The position numbers were made by a program, and so were the translations under genes. Below the pieces are notes generated by a model. That model had not been told where the DNA came from and did not search any database. It saw only the letters and a program-made list of their open reading frames with translations. Source: Gambelia wislizenii (taxonomy: Eukaryota > Chordata > Lepidosauria > Squamata > Crotaphytidae). From it: a stretch of 64,000 nt of DNA. Below are positions 24,701 to 31,242 of the stretch, piece after piece (the stretch's first letter is position 1; each line of letters opens with the position of its first letter). The stretch is taken from assembly GCA_030847615.1 (NCBI GenBank), contig JAUMIR010000003.1, positions 76,022,001-76,086,000 of the forward strand, in the 5' to 3' direction.

Positions 24701-27700
24701 TTAAAGGGCTACATTAATCTTCAACCACCGGTAATCGAGTCCACTCCAGCTTGGAGCCTCGAACTCATCCTTTCACAGTTTACAAGATGCCCTTTCAAAC
24801 CCTTGGCGACTACAGACTTGAGACTGTTGTCTTGCAAGACAGCCTTCCTAGTGGCCATCACCTCTGAACATTGAGCTGAGGAGCTGTGTGCCCTACGTTC
24901 GGATCCACCTTACATGGCCTTTCACAAGCAGAAGGTGGTCTTGAAACTAGACATTACTTTCCTTCTGAAGGTGGTTTCCAGCTTCCACCTCAACCAATCC
25001 ATCGTTCTCCCTGCTCTGATGCAAGAACCGAAGGATGAATTCGAACAGACTCTCCATACCATGGATGCGAGGAGGGCACTTGCCTTCTACATACAGCAAA
25101 CAGCTCCATTCAGAAAGTCACCCAGACTTTTTGTTTCCTATGCTGATTCTAAGTTGGGTGCTTTGATATCCTCACAGCGCCTGTCCAAGTGGGTGACATC
25201 TACCATCTCCCTTTGCTACGAACTGGCTCGAAAGCCACTGCCTTCACGAGTTTGTGGACTCTCTACCAGAGCTGTTTCCACTTCAGCTGCATTTCTCTCA
25301 GGGGTGCCCCTGGACGATATTTGCCGTGCAGCCACTTGGTCAACACCTTTGACGTTTATTTCTCACTACATGCTGGATACTCGTTCTCGTAACGAAGCTG
25401 CCTTTGGGAGCGCTGTCCTTCTGTTCTCCATTCAATAAGTGAGTGTGGTTATTGTTGACCTTTATTGTTAATAAACTATATTGTTGTGTTCGTGATATAC
25501 AGTTGTCTTCGTCTACTTGTCAGCATGACATACCCTCCTCCTAGGGGTGAAGCTTGCTAGTCTACCCAGCTGTGTGGATTCACAGAGTCCACGAAAAAGA
25601 TGGACAGGTTGCTCACCTGTAACCATAGATCTTTGAGTGGTCTTCTGTGAATTCACACAGACCCATCCATCCTCCCCTCTATGTCCTACTATTTCATCTG
25701 CTTTAATATTCCTGATGCTGCTACTTGCAGCGTCCTTCAAGGAACTGAGGGGAATTAGGCGGGAGCACCTCAGAGAGACCGTTAGGATGGGTGGAGCTGC
25801 TACCAAAAATGTTCTGCCTAGTGATTCTAGAAGGTTCCAAGTGCTCTGCGCAGGCGCAGGAATAACCCAGCTATGTGAATTCACAGAAGACCACTCGAAG
25901 ATCTATGGTTACTGGTGAGCAACCTGTCCTTACACTACAAAAGAAGTAATCTCCCATTAAGTTACAATCATAATTAATTATGCATAAATGAATTAATTCC
26001 AGGTTAATTCCAAGTTATTTGTAGCTAATTACTTTTCAGTTCCCCTTTTATGAAATTGCCATCCTAGAAAAGAAATTTGTATCAATGATATTACCTCAGT
26101 CATTTATGCTTTCAGTAGAGACAGTTTAACTACAAATAAATATATGCACACACACACACACCCGTGGGATGTGGATTGGCCCTCAAACAATAAACTGCAT
26201 TACTATTGCTTGCCCCCTTTTTACTCTCATCTGAAGCTGCTACTTCTCCCTCCCTGATCATCATTTCTAGAGGCTATTTTTAAACATTATTGTCTGTTTA
26301 AAAGAAAACAAAGAATATATTGTAACAAATAAATGAGATGTTGAATATTATCATAGTACTTATTATTTCCATACATTGTGAAATGGAGTCCATGTTTGCA
26401 CAGATCTGTTTGATTTCTAAAACTAAGTTTATAAAAATATTCTGAAAAAATAAGTTAATTCAGTAATGAAGCTATTCAGGAGTAGGAGCACTAGTTTTCC
26501 TTTCAGCCTTTACAACTGAAAGTTCTGTACAGGTTTTAGGCTGCTGTTTGCTGATATACAATAAATGTTACCTTTTTGTCTTTATCTCCTGCCATATGCA
26601 TTCAGAATATCTCTTCTAAAATAACATCTATACCCTGTTACTGTGATTGTACCTGTCCTCTATACTTGCTTACTTCATACATCAGTTTCAGATTCTTAAT
26701 GTTTATATTTAAAGCTTTGTTTAAGTTCAGGGATGGGCAGAGATCAGGATCTAATTTATAGGGTCTACTTTGTTTTTTACTGGAATCATGAGATCTACTA
26801 ACTAGAGCTTAATATATGTGCTAAATACATTAAGTCCAGGAGTTTTTCTGAATACCCAAACTGAATGAAATTCAGTCCTTTTGTCCATAAATCCACTTCT
26901 GATTACCGCCAAGCTTTCTTACTTCCAGAAGAGAATAAAGAATTTAGGGTGCATAAAAATATTTTTATGCTGCTGCTGTTAAATAATTGGACATCAGAAA
27001 TCCTTGCTGAACTATCTCCTACCACTTCGGTCTAGTCTTCCTGTTCAACTTCTCACTCTCTGTCTAGAGCCCAAGTTCATCTGCTGACTTGCCTAGCTAT
27101 CTGCCAGGATACTATGTTAAATCCTTTAAAACTCATTTCTACACAGCCTGTTCTTAATTACAGTAGCCTTAGCTGTTCTGTGGTTGCTGCCATAGGCTTA
27201 TCATTCACCAACACAATTCTTACTTCTCTGTCATATATTGCCATTTCATTTACCTTTCTGAGTTCTTGCCTGAAATTACCTTGGATGGATAGCTTGTCAT
27301 CTGTTTGAGATTTGTGTGACAGTGTGGAGATTTTCAGACAACACTGTTATAGTGTTACTATTCCACTTTATTTGCAATGGCTGCCTCCTCTTGAATCCTG
27401 GGATTTGCAGTTTAGGGAGGGGCATTTACAACTCTCAGCCAGGGAGATCTTAGGCCTCACTAAACTACAAACCCCAGAATTCCATAGGAGGAAGCCAGAG
27501 CAGTTAAAGTGGAATAGTAACACTATAACAGTGTAGTCTGAAAATCTCCTGTGTGTGGACTATTGGTGTGCATTAAATGATACTGATACTCTGTTTCATA
27601 GACTAAAAGCTTTATAACTTAAATATACACAGCTCTGTTTATTCATTCTCTTGACTTGTCTTCTGTATGAATAAAAAGACACTTTTTTACAGGTTTAACT

Positions 27701-30700
27701 GTTTCATAGATGTATTGTGTGGGTATTAAAGCTTGGAGGTAACATTGAAAATAGCATTATTATTATTAAAATAAACATACTTTTTCCCTGTTTTAATATT
27801 AACACTGCCACATTATAAAATGTTGTTGTAACAAGTACTGTAATGTTCATTTTGCTGCTCGTAAAACATGATCTTTTTAGGGTCATGATGGGTGCTGGCT
27901 ATTTAGTAAAACGTTGTTCATAAAACAATGTGTGATGTTAAAACTATTTTTTTATGCTTACACATTATAGTTTTTGAATAACATTCCATGTTCTGCAGGT
28001 TATGCATAAATTATTTAATGTGATTTTCATGGTTTCTGTTTTGTCAGCTCTAGACTCATCTACTATTCCTTTCTTCTCAGGCTGGTAGGTGGCTTGCTGT
28101 CTCTCAGCCCAGATTACTGCTTTGTCTTAGAGGATGAAGATGGCATCTGTGGCTATGCTCTGGGTACTGTTGATGTAACTCCATTCATTAAGAAATGCAA
28201 AATTGCCTGGATTCCTTTCATGCAGGAGAAATATAGCAAGCCAAGCAGTGATAAGGAGCTTTCAGAGGCAGAGGTTAGTCATTCTCATGTGTGTTTGAAT
28301 TATCCGTCCATGCTTCTGCTCCTTATTGCTTTTACACTTGTGGGAACATTGTTCCCTGATCTTTTCCATTGTCAAGGCCTCAGCACAATAAATACATTAT
28401 TTACAATGTGCAAACCAAGAAGGCTCTAGAATCAGTCTTTCTGTGTGCTGTAAGTTTCATTTTTGTTTTGCTTGGTGTAGTGCAGAATTTGGGTTTTCTG
28501 TTACATTTCCAATTGTCTTGGAATAAATTGTGACCAGGATCCAATGTTGTCCTTGCATTGATGAAAGAAATCTCAAAGGATTCAGATTTCTCTTCCCCAC
28601 ACAACCTCTGCTTGCCCTCAATATCCACTATGGTGGTGGTGGGGTGGCTGGGAAACCATCCAGAGCAGGATTGAGACTGGTACGAAAAGCTGGAGGCAAA
28701 GGGGGAGAGAAGGAGAATGTTCTTTTGTGGAGCCACAGGTCTATGTGAGGGGAGGAAATTGCTTCCATATCTGGTAACAGAATTCTTCCATCAGAATTGA
28801 TCTGTCAGCTAATGGACCTAGTTAATTTGTTCTGTTATCCCTAACAGCGATTGAGGCCTACACTAATTTTAGGAAAGTGTTACTCATTAGGGTCTCAGCT
28901 TCAAAAGGGGGGCTCTTGCTACTCCTCCAGTACCAGCTGTCTTGTCTAAAATGTATAGGTTGTTGGATTAATATGGAAGTCCAGTGATTGGTATACCCTA
29001 CCTTTGTACAAAGATCCCTCTTTGGCAAGTGCACATGTTTTCAACAAATGTTACTAAATAGGGTTTGATGTTGAAAGGTTGTTTTTGTTGTGTGTATTGT
29101 AGAAAATCATGCTAAGCTTCCATGAGGAACAGGAAGTTCTGCCAGAAACATTCCTTGCCAATTTTCCATCATTGATAAAGATTGATATCCATAAAAAAGT
29201 GACTGATCCAAGTGTGGCCAAAAGCATGATGGCCTGTCTGCTTTCCTCTCTCAAGGCAAATGGTAAGTTCCTCCTGCTGACTCCACAAGCTAATGGGATA
29301 TTATGGGCAACCACAACATATCACATCTCTGTTCTGGGCAATTAGGGTGGTTATAGCTTTACAGACTTTGAATCCTTTTAATATGAGGGATCTAGATAAT
29401 TATTAATGTGTGAATCCATGCCCCTCTCCTTCAGCAGGTATTTCCATGCTATGTTTGTAATGCAGATCCAGAACACTGATATGTATTTTATACATAATTA
29501 CATTATTGTAATGCTCTCTATATAGGGCTACCTTTCTAGAGGATTCAGAAATAACATTTGGTCCAGCATTCAACAGCTAGGTTCCTTATTTGATAGCTGT
29601 TCACAGTATCTTGAGGAACACTTCCCCCTGCATGTCACTTTTCTTGAATCTTAGAAAGGAACTTTGCATGTCTTCACCACCTAAAATTCTGTTTAAAAAT
29701 TCCAAGGGTAAAGTCAGTGATGATTCCTTTGGGACTTTGCACAAACGGACACCACTGGTATTAGAAGGTTTTCCATTCTCAAACATGAATGTATCTTAAT
29801 TTGTAGTAGGACGGAACTGAATCATTGCATGTTGCAAACACACTTTAGCTGCACATCCTCGTGAGTTGCTATTTTCTTGGCATATCCCATAGTCTCAAAT
29901 TGAAGCCAGTTAAGCAAGCTCATACAAGTTGGGTCTCCCTTATCTAGAATTCCAAAGTCTGAAACATTCCAAAATTGTCTACATGGGTAGCTGAGATAGT
30001 GACACCTTTGCTTTCTGGTTCAGTGTACACAAACTTGTTTTCATGCATACATTATTAAAAATATTGTGTATAAAATTACCTTCAGGCCATGTGTATAAGT
30101 ATATATGAGACATAAATTAATTTTGGGTTTAGACTTGGGTCCCATCTTCAAGATGTCTCATTATTATATATGCAGGTATTCCAAAATCCGAAATATTCTA
30201 AAATACCTCTGGCCCCATGCATTTTGGATAAGGAAGACTCAACTTGTATTAGGTTTTCGAATTAAGAACAGAAAATTGTCAGTATTTCTGGCATCACTTG
30301 ATTATTGTGTTTCAGTACAGGAGTGTGTTACATTCATATACTAACCATTTTGCAGATTATAGCAAGGGCAATAATTTGGCACTTCTAGGTACCCACATCA
30401 TCCTCAGATGTCCTAGACAGCCATATATTGGAACTACTGTACAGTTGGCTCTTCATATTTGTGGGGGTCTGGTTTCAGAACCCCACATGGACACCAAAAT
30501 TCGTGAATACTCAAGTCCCATTATATGCAACGGCATAGCAAAATGGTGTCCCTTATATAAGATGGCAAAATCAAGGTTTGCTTTTTGGATTATTATTTTT
30601 TTAAGAATATTTTCAAGCCGTGGATACCAAATCCATGGATACGGAGGGACAACTGAATATGTATCAAGCTGCTTGAGAGGGCTGGTGAAGTCCCTGGTCT

Positions 30701-31242
30701 TGAAAATCCAGAAAACCATGCAACTAATTCCACATGTCCAAGTGAGCTTTGAGTGTACATTTTCCAAATATCCCAGAGGAGAAGTTCAAAGCAAATTTTA
30801 ACATTTCCAGTATATAATTAAAAATCCTAACACGCATGCCCGCATTATTGGGTATTATTTCGGGGACATGCTTTAAATATTTCTTTGAATGTTTGCTCAG
30901 AAACCAAAAAGTCATCTTTGGCTTTCTGTAATGTCTGAAGTGTTGCACATTTGGCAGTATAATTGGCTTGGAGACTGAATTATCTGATTGACTAATTATC
31001 TAGTTATGACTAGATGAGAGAAATCTATCAGTAGTTGCAAAGCTTCAGCTTTATTATATTAATTTTTTTCCCCATCGCTCTTCTAATATTTCTCCTCTTC
31101 TATAGGCTCCCGTGGGGCTTTCTGTGAAGTCAGACCAGATGATAAAAGAATCCTGGAATTTTACAGCAAGTTGGGATGCTTTGAAATAGCTAAAATGGAG
31201 GGATTTCCAAAAGATGTTGTTATCCTTGGAAGGAGCTTGTAA
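621..31242 (+). CDS. OGA: OGA (MGEA5) protein O-GlcNAcase, exons 6-16, 5' part outside window
   Basis: OGA is the nucleocytoplasmic hydrolase that removes O-linked GlcNAc from Ser/Thr of proteins. Eleven exons are joined by GT/AG introns with consistent phase: 621-719, 852-1136, 2062-2220, 3053-3663, 4146-4320, 8821-8906, 9762-9866, 17637-17722, 28081-28273, 29103-29262, 31106-31242. They encode the residues corresponding to human Tyr219 to the C-terminus, with no length change through residue 413. Exons 6-8 carry the end of the GH84 catalytic domain; the catalytic Asp pair (human 174/175) lies upstream of the window. Substrate-contact residues Tyr219, Trp278, Asn280, Asp285 and Asn313 are kept. 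Exon 9 is the acidic, disordered linker; exons 9-12 the stalk; exons 13-16 the GNAT-like pseudo-acetyltransferase domain ending in LGRSL. No frameshift or stop interrupts it, so it looks functional. Introns 12 and 13 are enlarged by retrotransposons. Confidence 0.97.
852..1136 (+). CDS. OGA: OGA exon 7
   Basis: The acceptor is aattgtag and the donor gtaagt. It holds [14 protein letters not shown] with the substrate-binding Trp278, Asn280 and Asp285 equivalents, and LTNPN with Asn313. This is the last part of the GH84 barrel and is nearly identical to human. Confidence 0.96.
1137..2061 (+). other. OGA intron 7
   Basis: AT-rich intron of about 0.9 kb with no recognised repeat or gene. Confidence 0.7.
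2062..2220 (+). CDS. OGA: OGA exon 8
   Basis: The acceptor is ctgtacag and the donor gtgagt. It encodes an acidic stretch ([11 protein letters not shown]) followed by [13 protein letters not shown], at the junction of the catalytic domain and the stalk helices. Confidence 0.95.
2221..3052 (+). other. OGA intron 8 with CR1 3' fragment
   Basis: The intron is AT-rich apart from the degraded CR1 3' end annotated at 2525-2683. Confidence 0.7.
2525..2683 (+). repeat. CR1 LINE 3'-end fragment (old)
   Basis: It reads like the 3' end of the CR1 copy at 21.6-21.8 kb (gtggggtctccttccttgga then the gggttggactggatgg tail) and ends in ctctatgattcc, a decayed ATTCTATG octamer. Many substitutions suggest an older copy than the one at 18.7 kb. 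Confidence 0.8.
3053..3663 (+). CDS. OGA: OGA exon 9 (long linker exon)
   Basis: The acceptor is tgtttacag and the donor gtgagt; at 611 bp it is the largest exon. It starts [10 protein letters not shown] and contains SVVD at the same residue number (413) as the human caspase-3 cleavage site. A long acidic, low-complexity linker with [11 protein letters not shown] follows, then the conserved stalk segment [20 protein letters not shown]. The linker is the least conserved part: two residues are missing after SVVD compared with human. Confidence 0.96.
3755..3895. repeat. Dispersed repeat in OGA intron 9, family unknown
   Basis: The stretch with tagctgtgttggccatgcag and cctttattgagccaactaaa resembles a widespread reptile repeat motif (pairing of ccaactaaaatgcacaaaat). 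I cannot assign it to a family from sequence alone. Confidence 0.4.
4146..4320 (+). CDS. OGA: OGA exon 10
   Basis: The acceptor is cttcattag and the donor gtatgt. It encodes stalk helices ([15 protein letters not shown], then [20 protein letters not shown]) and ends at QWLG. In human, retention of the following intron gives the short OGA isoform lacking the acetyltransferase-like domain. Confidence 0.96.
4321..8820 (+). other. OGA intron 10
   Basis: A 4.5-kb intron. Reading on from exon 10 gives only nine codons before TAA at 4350-4352. Most of it is AT-rich single-copy-looking sequence. A stretch near 7650-8180 with AATAAA and a gggctttaaagccc palindrome (near 8122) could be an old LTR, but I could not find matching ends. 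Confidence 0.7.
8821..8906 (+). CDS. OGA: OGA exon 11
   Basis: The acceptor is atctccacag and the donor gtatca, a weak donor. The 86-bp exon encodes [20 protein letters not shown] then GGLAGEFQ. It matches human apart from two substitutions. Confidence 0.95.
8907..9761 (+). other. OGA intron 11 with a small GC-rich patch
   Basis: Mostly AT-rich, but 9095-9235 is clearly GC- and CpG-richer and stays open on the minus strand for 66 codons (9041-9241). I do not recognise the encoded peptide; it may be a retroelement remnant. Confidence 0.5.
9762..9866 (+). CDS. OGA: OGA exon 12
   Basis: The acceptor is ttttcacag and the donor gtaacc. It encodes [20 protein letters not shown] and [14 protein letters not shown], the entry into the pseudo-acetyltransferase domain. 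Confidence 0.96.
9958..10203. mobile_element. Hairpin (foldback) DNA element, hAT-like MITE candidate
   Basis: Two arms pair around a centre near 10055: ctgagggaga..gaggtaaa..tctttttgctaa on the left against ttagcaaaaaga..tttacctc..tctccctcag on the right. The pairing continues outwards through tcattctt/aagaatga towards cttagggcc/aagcccctta. An internal sub-hairpin ggcagcacag/ctgtgctgcc lies at 10137-10172. It sits 91 bp after OGA exon 12. No clean target duplication was found. Confidence 0.7.
10694..10719. repeat. (GA)n microsatellite
   Basis: An uninterrupted GA tract of about 26 bp in OGA intron 12. Confidence 0.95.
11052..11228 (+). repeat. Left inverted terminal repeat, DIRS copy 1
   Basis: It starts gatcttcttcgtggtctctg and contains the segment cctgcgcctgcgcagagc, which appears as its complement in the right repeat. 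It is shorter at its outer edge than the right repeat, as is usual for DIRS1-like elements. It probably contains the promoter. Confidence 0.9.
11229..11516 (+). other. DIRS copy 1 leader
   Basis: About 290 bp of T-rich leader between the left terminal repeat and the first gag ATG. No ORF is visible. Confidence 0.6.
11517..13795 (+). pseudogene. DIRS copy 1 ORF1 (gag-like), frameshifted
   Basis: The start MSGKGAFKR at 11517 is chosen because copy 2 begins with a similar MASKAAFKR. An N-terminal Cys/His cluster (CVIC-x13-CLIC, then CVHC and later H/C) suggests zinc and nucleic-acid binding. A Ser/Arg- and Pro-rich region and a Lys-rich stretch (KKKRKEKH) follow, like a nuclear localisation signal. 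Reading needs three frames: a shift near 12030 and a second at a run of six C (12283-12288). The last frame runs 12290-13795 and stops at 13793-13795. The gag role is inferred from position and composition. Confidence 0.85.
13715..13828 (+). other. Candidate spliceosomal intron joining gag to RT in DIRS copy 1
   Basis: The donor-like TCG|GTGAGG at 13714/13715 and the acceptor ctgttttctcttag ending at 13828 flank 114 bp. A branch-point-like TTCTAATG lies about 33 nt before the acceptor, and the A of the gag stop codon is the candidate branch base. Both boundaries fall between codons in the same frame, and the sequence just after the acceptor reads [15 protein letters not shown], the conserved start of DIRS RT proteins. 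Splicing would remove the gag stop. No transcript data are available here. Confidence 0.5.
13829..15681 (+). pseudogene. DIRS copy 1 RT-RNase H plus methyltransferase-like region
   Basis: Reverse transcriptase, RNase H and a third region in one reading unit. The N-terminal part ([19 protein letters not shown]) is in another frame from the rest, so there is a frameshift near 13950. RT blocks include [21 protein letters not shown] and [14 protein letters not shown]. The active-site box is DIDD at 14407-14418, where Tyr is expected first. RNase H shows [29 protein letters not shown] and LADGLS. After it come VDLFAS, FPPFPLL and APWWPRQPW, the region assigned in DIRS elements to a Dam-like methyltransferase. 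The main frame is open from 13990 to 15681. Confidence 0.9.
15519..16749 (+). pseudogene. DIRS copy 1 tyrosine recombinase, frameshifted
   Basis: It overlaps the RT ORF end, as is common in DIRS. The N-terminal SAM-like part ([32 protein letters not shown]) is in one frame. The catalytic part ([30 protein letters not shown]) is in another. The frames break near 16176, where copy 2 has about five extra bases. The R, HxxR and Y residues of the family are all present beyond the break. It ends with TAA at 16747-16749. The enzyme would integrate the circular cDNA. Confidence 0.9.
16904..16999 (+). repeat. Internal complementary region, DIRS copy 1
   Basis: The first half (ctgtgtgattcacagagacc to aagaagat, ending 16940) is the complement of the extreme left end of the element. 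The second half (ggacaggttgcttacctgta to ttcacacag) is the complement of the extreme right end. The two halves meet exactly as the circle junction would. This is the diagnostic DIRS1 feature thought to template regeneration of the ends. Confidence 0.9.
17083..17286 (+). repeat. Right inverted terminal repeat, DIRS copy 1
   Basis: The inverted match to the left repeat starts at aaggaactgagg and runs outwards through ctctgcgcaggcgcagg. It has an extra outer segment, atggttacaggtaagcagcc to cctgtcc, which is absent from the left repeat but present as complement in the internal region. Copy 2 shares the same terminal cctgtcc. Confidence 0.9.
17537..17548. repeat. Poly-G tract
   Basis: A run of 12 G about 90 bp upstream of OGA exon 13. 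Confidence 0.9.
17637..17722 (+). CDS. OGA: OGA exon 13
   Basis: The acceptor is gtccatag after a T-rich tract and the donor gtatgt. It encodes [14 protein letters not shown] then [10 protein letters not shown]. The exon sits between two retrotransposon-filled introns of 7.8 and 10.4 kb. Confidence 0.95.
18523..18678 (+). repeat. Left inverted terminal repeat, DIRS copy 2
   Basis: It parallels the left end of copy 1 (cttctagaatcgctaggcag, ttcgcccatcctaacg, cccctcagttcctt) but lacks the tgtgctttgatac and cttataagg stretches, which marks a different subfamily. Confidence 0.88.
18721..21803 (+). mobile_element. CR1 LINE, 3.1 kb, nested in DIRS copy 2
   Basis: A non-LTR retrotransposon with an apurinic-type endonuclease and RT, ending in the CR1 signature attctatgattctatga at 21787-21803. 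The 3' UTR is short and there is no poly-A. The 5' part (ORF1) is missing, a usual 5' truncation. It interrupts DIRS copy 2 between its left repeat and its leader, so it is younger than that element. Its 3' end closely matches the copy at 57.5 kb, suggesting a recently active family. Confidence 0.94.
18809..21721 (+). pseudogene. CR1 ORF2 (endonuclease-reverse transcriptase), one nonsense codon
   Basis: One frame runs from 18809 to 21721 (about 970 codons), interrupted only by TAG at 20351-20353. Endonuclease motifs are [30 protein letters not shown] and [10 protein letters not shown] motifs are [36 protein letters not shown] and the catalytic FADD near 20918-20929. A C-terminal thumb region follows. 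Everything upstream and downstream of the stop stays in frame, so the damage may be a single substitution. Confidence 0.93.
21804..22014 (+). other. DIRS copy 2 leader, right of the CR1 insertion
   Basis: T-rich leader resembling the copy 1 leader in composition (repeated ttggctt) before the gag relic ATG. Confidence 0.6.
22015..22785 (+). pseudogene. DIRS copy 2 gag-like relic
   Basis: It starts [10 protein letters not shown] and keeps part of the Cys cluster (CLICLGE then a stop). The Lys-rich KKRKKTK segment and Pro-rich part (22581-22780) are also recognisable. It stops abruptly where the sequence jumps to the RT N-terminus. Confidence 0.8.
22786..24345 (+). pseudogene. DIRS copy 2 RT-RNase H relic
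   Basis: Joined to gag inside the motif that reads FLVTKKDG in copy 1. Several shifts are present. The RT box reads YIDG, with the second catalytic Asp replaced by Gly. RNase H pieces ([36 protein letters not shown]) and the downstream VDLFVSP and YLFPPFPLL lie at 23700-24180. Confidence 0.85.
24368..25438 (+). pseudogene. DIRS copy 2 tyrosine recombinase relic
   Basis: A single frame with one TGA at 24872-24874. Comparison with copy 1 shows this TGA sits where the catalytic Arg of the RAGEL motif should be, and it fits CGA-to-TGA decay at a CpG. The HxxR motif reads GLSTR, so the His is also lost. The C-terminal FISHY Tyr remains. It ends TAA at 25436-25438. Confidence 0.88.
25563..25660 (+). 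repeat. Internal complementary region, DIRS copy 2
   Basis: Same two-part structure as in copy 1: cagctgtgtggattcacaga to aaaaagat, then ggacaggttgctcacctgta to ttcacacag. Confidence 0.88.
25739..25929 (+). repeat. Right inverted terminal repeat, DIRS copy 2
   Basis: The inverted match to 18523-18678 begins aaggaactgaggggaattag; the extra outer segment ends actggtgagcaacctgtcc. Confidence 0.88.
25930..28080 (+). other. OGA intron 13, 3' remainder
   Basis: AT-rich; it holds a (CA)n tract near 26145-26161 and the hairpin element at 27326-27549. No gene is seen. Confidence 0.7.
27326..27549. mobile_element. Short inverted-repeat DNA transposon (MITE)
   Basis: Terminal arms of about 45 bp match almost perfectly: ggagattttcagac..cactgttatagtgttactat on the left against the complement of the sequence ending gtctgaaaatctcc on the right. 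The interior is tgggatttgcagtttaggga-like and not coding. A target duplication is not clear in the GTGTG-rich flanks. Confidence 0.88.
28081..28273 (+). CDS. OGA: OGA exon 14
   Basis: The acceptor is tcttctcag and the donor gttagt. It encodes [20 protein letters not shown], the core strand region of the GNAT-like fold, through [20 protein letters not shown] to LSEAE. Confidence 0.96.
28274..29102 (+). other. OGA intron 14
   Basis: About 0.8 kb with no recognised repeat or gene. Confidence 0.7.
29103..29262 (+). CDS. OGA: OGA exon 15
   Basis: The acceptor is gtattgtag and the donor gtaagt. It encodes [20 protein letters not shown] and the segment ending [12 protein letters not shown]; it is almost unchanged from human. 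Confidence 0.96.
29925..30246. mobile_element. Tc1/mariner Tigger-type non-autonomous element
   Basis: Terminal repeats caagttgggtctcccttatc and the complement of ggataaggaagactcaactt lie between TA dinucleotides at 29923-29924 and 30247-30248. A TA duplication is the Tc1/mariner hallmark. The interior (ttccaaaatccgaaatattc) resembles mammalian Tigger-derived MER repeats as I remember them. Confidence 0.8.
30442..30655. mobile_element. Second Tigger-like inverted-repeat element
   Basis: The left end cagttggctcttcatatttg pairs with the right end ccatggatacggagggacaactg, each allowing a few mismatches. TA precedes the left end; the right flank reads aata, so one side of the duplication has decayed or shifted. 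Confidence 0.7.
31106..31242 (+). CDS. OGA: OGA exon 16, terminal coding part with stop
   Basis: The acceptor is cttctatag. It encodes [20 protein letters not shown] to [11 protein letters not shown] and ends with TAA at 31240-31242. The 3' UTR follows. Confidence 0.96.

Larger units (their letters stand above)
18523..25929 (+). mobile_element. DIRS1-type retrotransposon, copy 2, deleted and interrupted by CR1
   Basis: A second, divergent DIRS element in OGA intron 13, same orientation as copy 1. The left end gatcttcttcatgg and right end cctgtcc correspond to copy 1, and an internal complementary region lies at 25563-25660. A CR1 LINE splits the left part (18721-21803). Without it the element is about 4.3 kb, because the gag C-terminus and RT N-terminus are deleted near 22780. 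Many stops and shifts make it an older, non-coding relic. Confidence 0.9.
29263..31105 (+). other. OGA intron 15 with two Tigger-like elements
   Basis: The central part is filled by two inverted-repeat elements (29925-30246 and 30442-30655). The rest is AT-rich and featureless. Confidence 0.7.
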
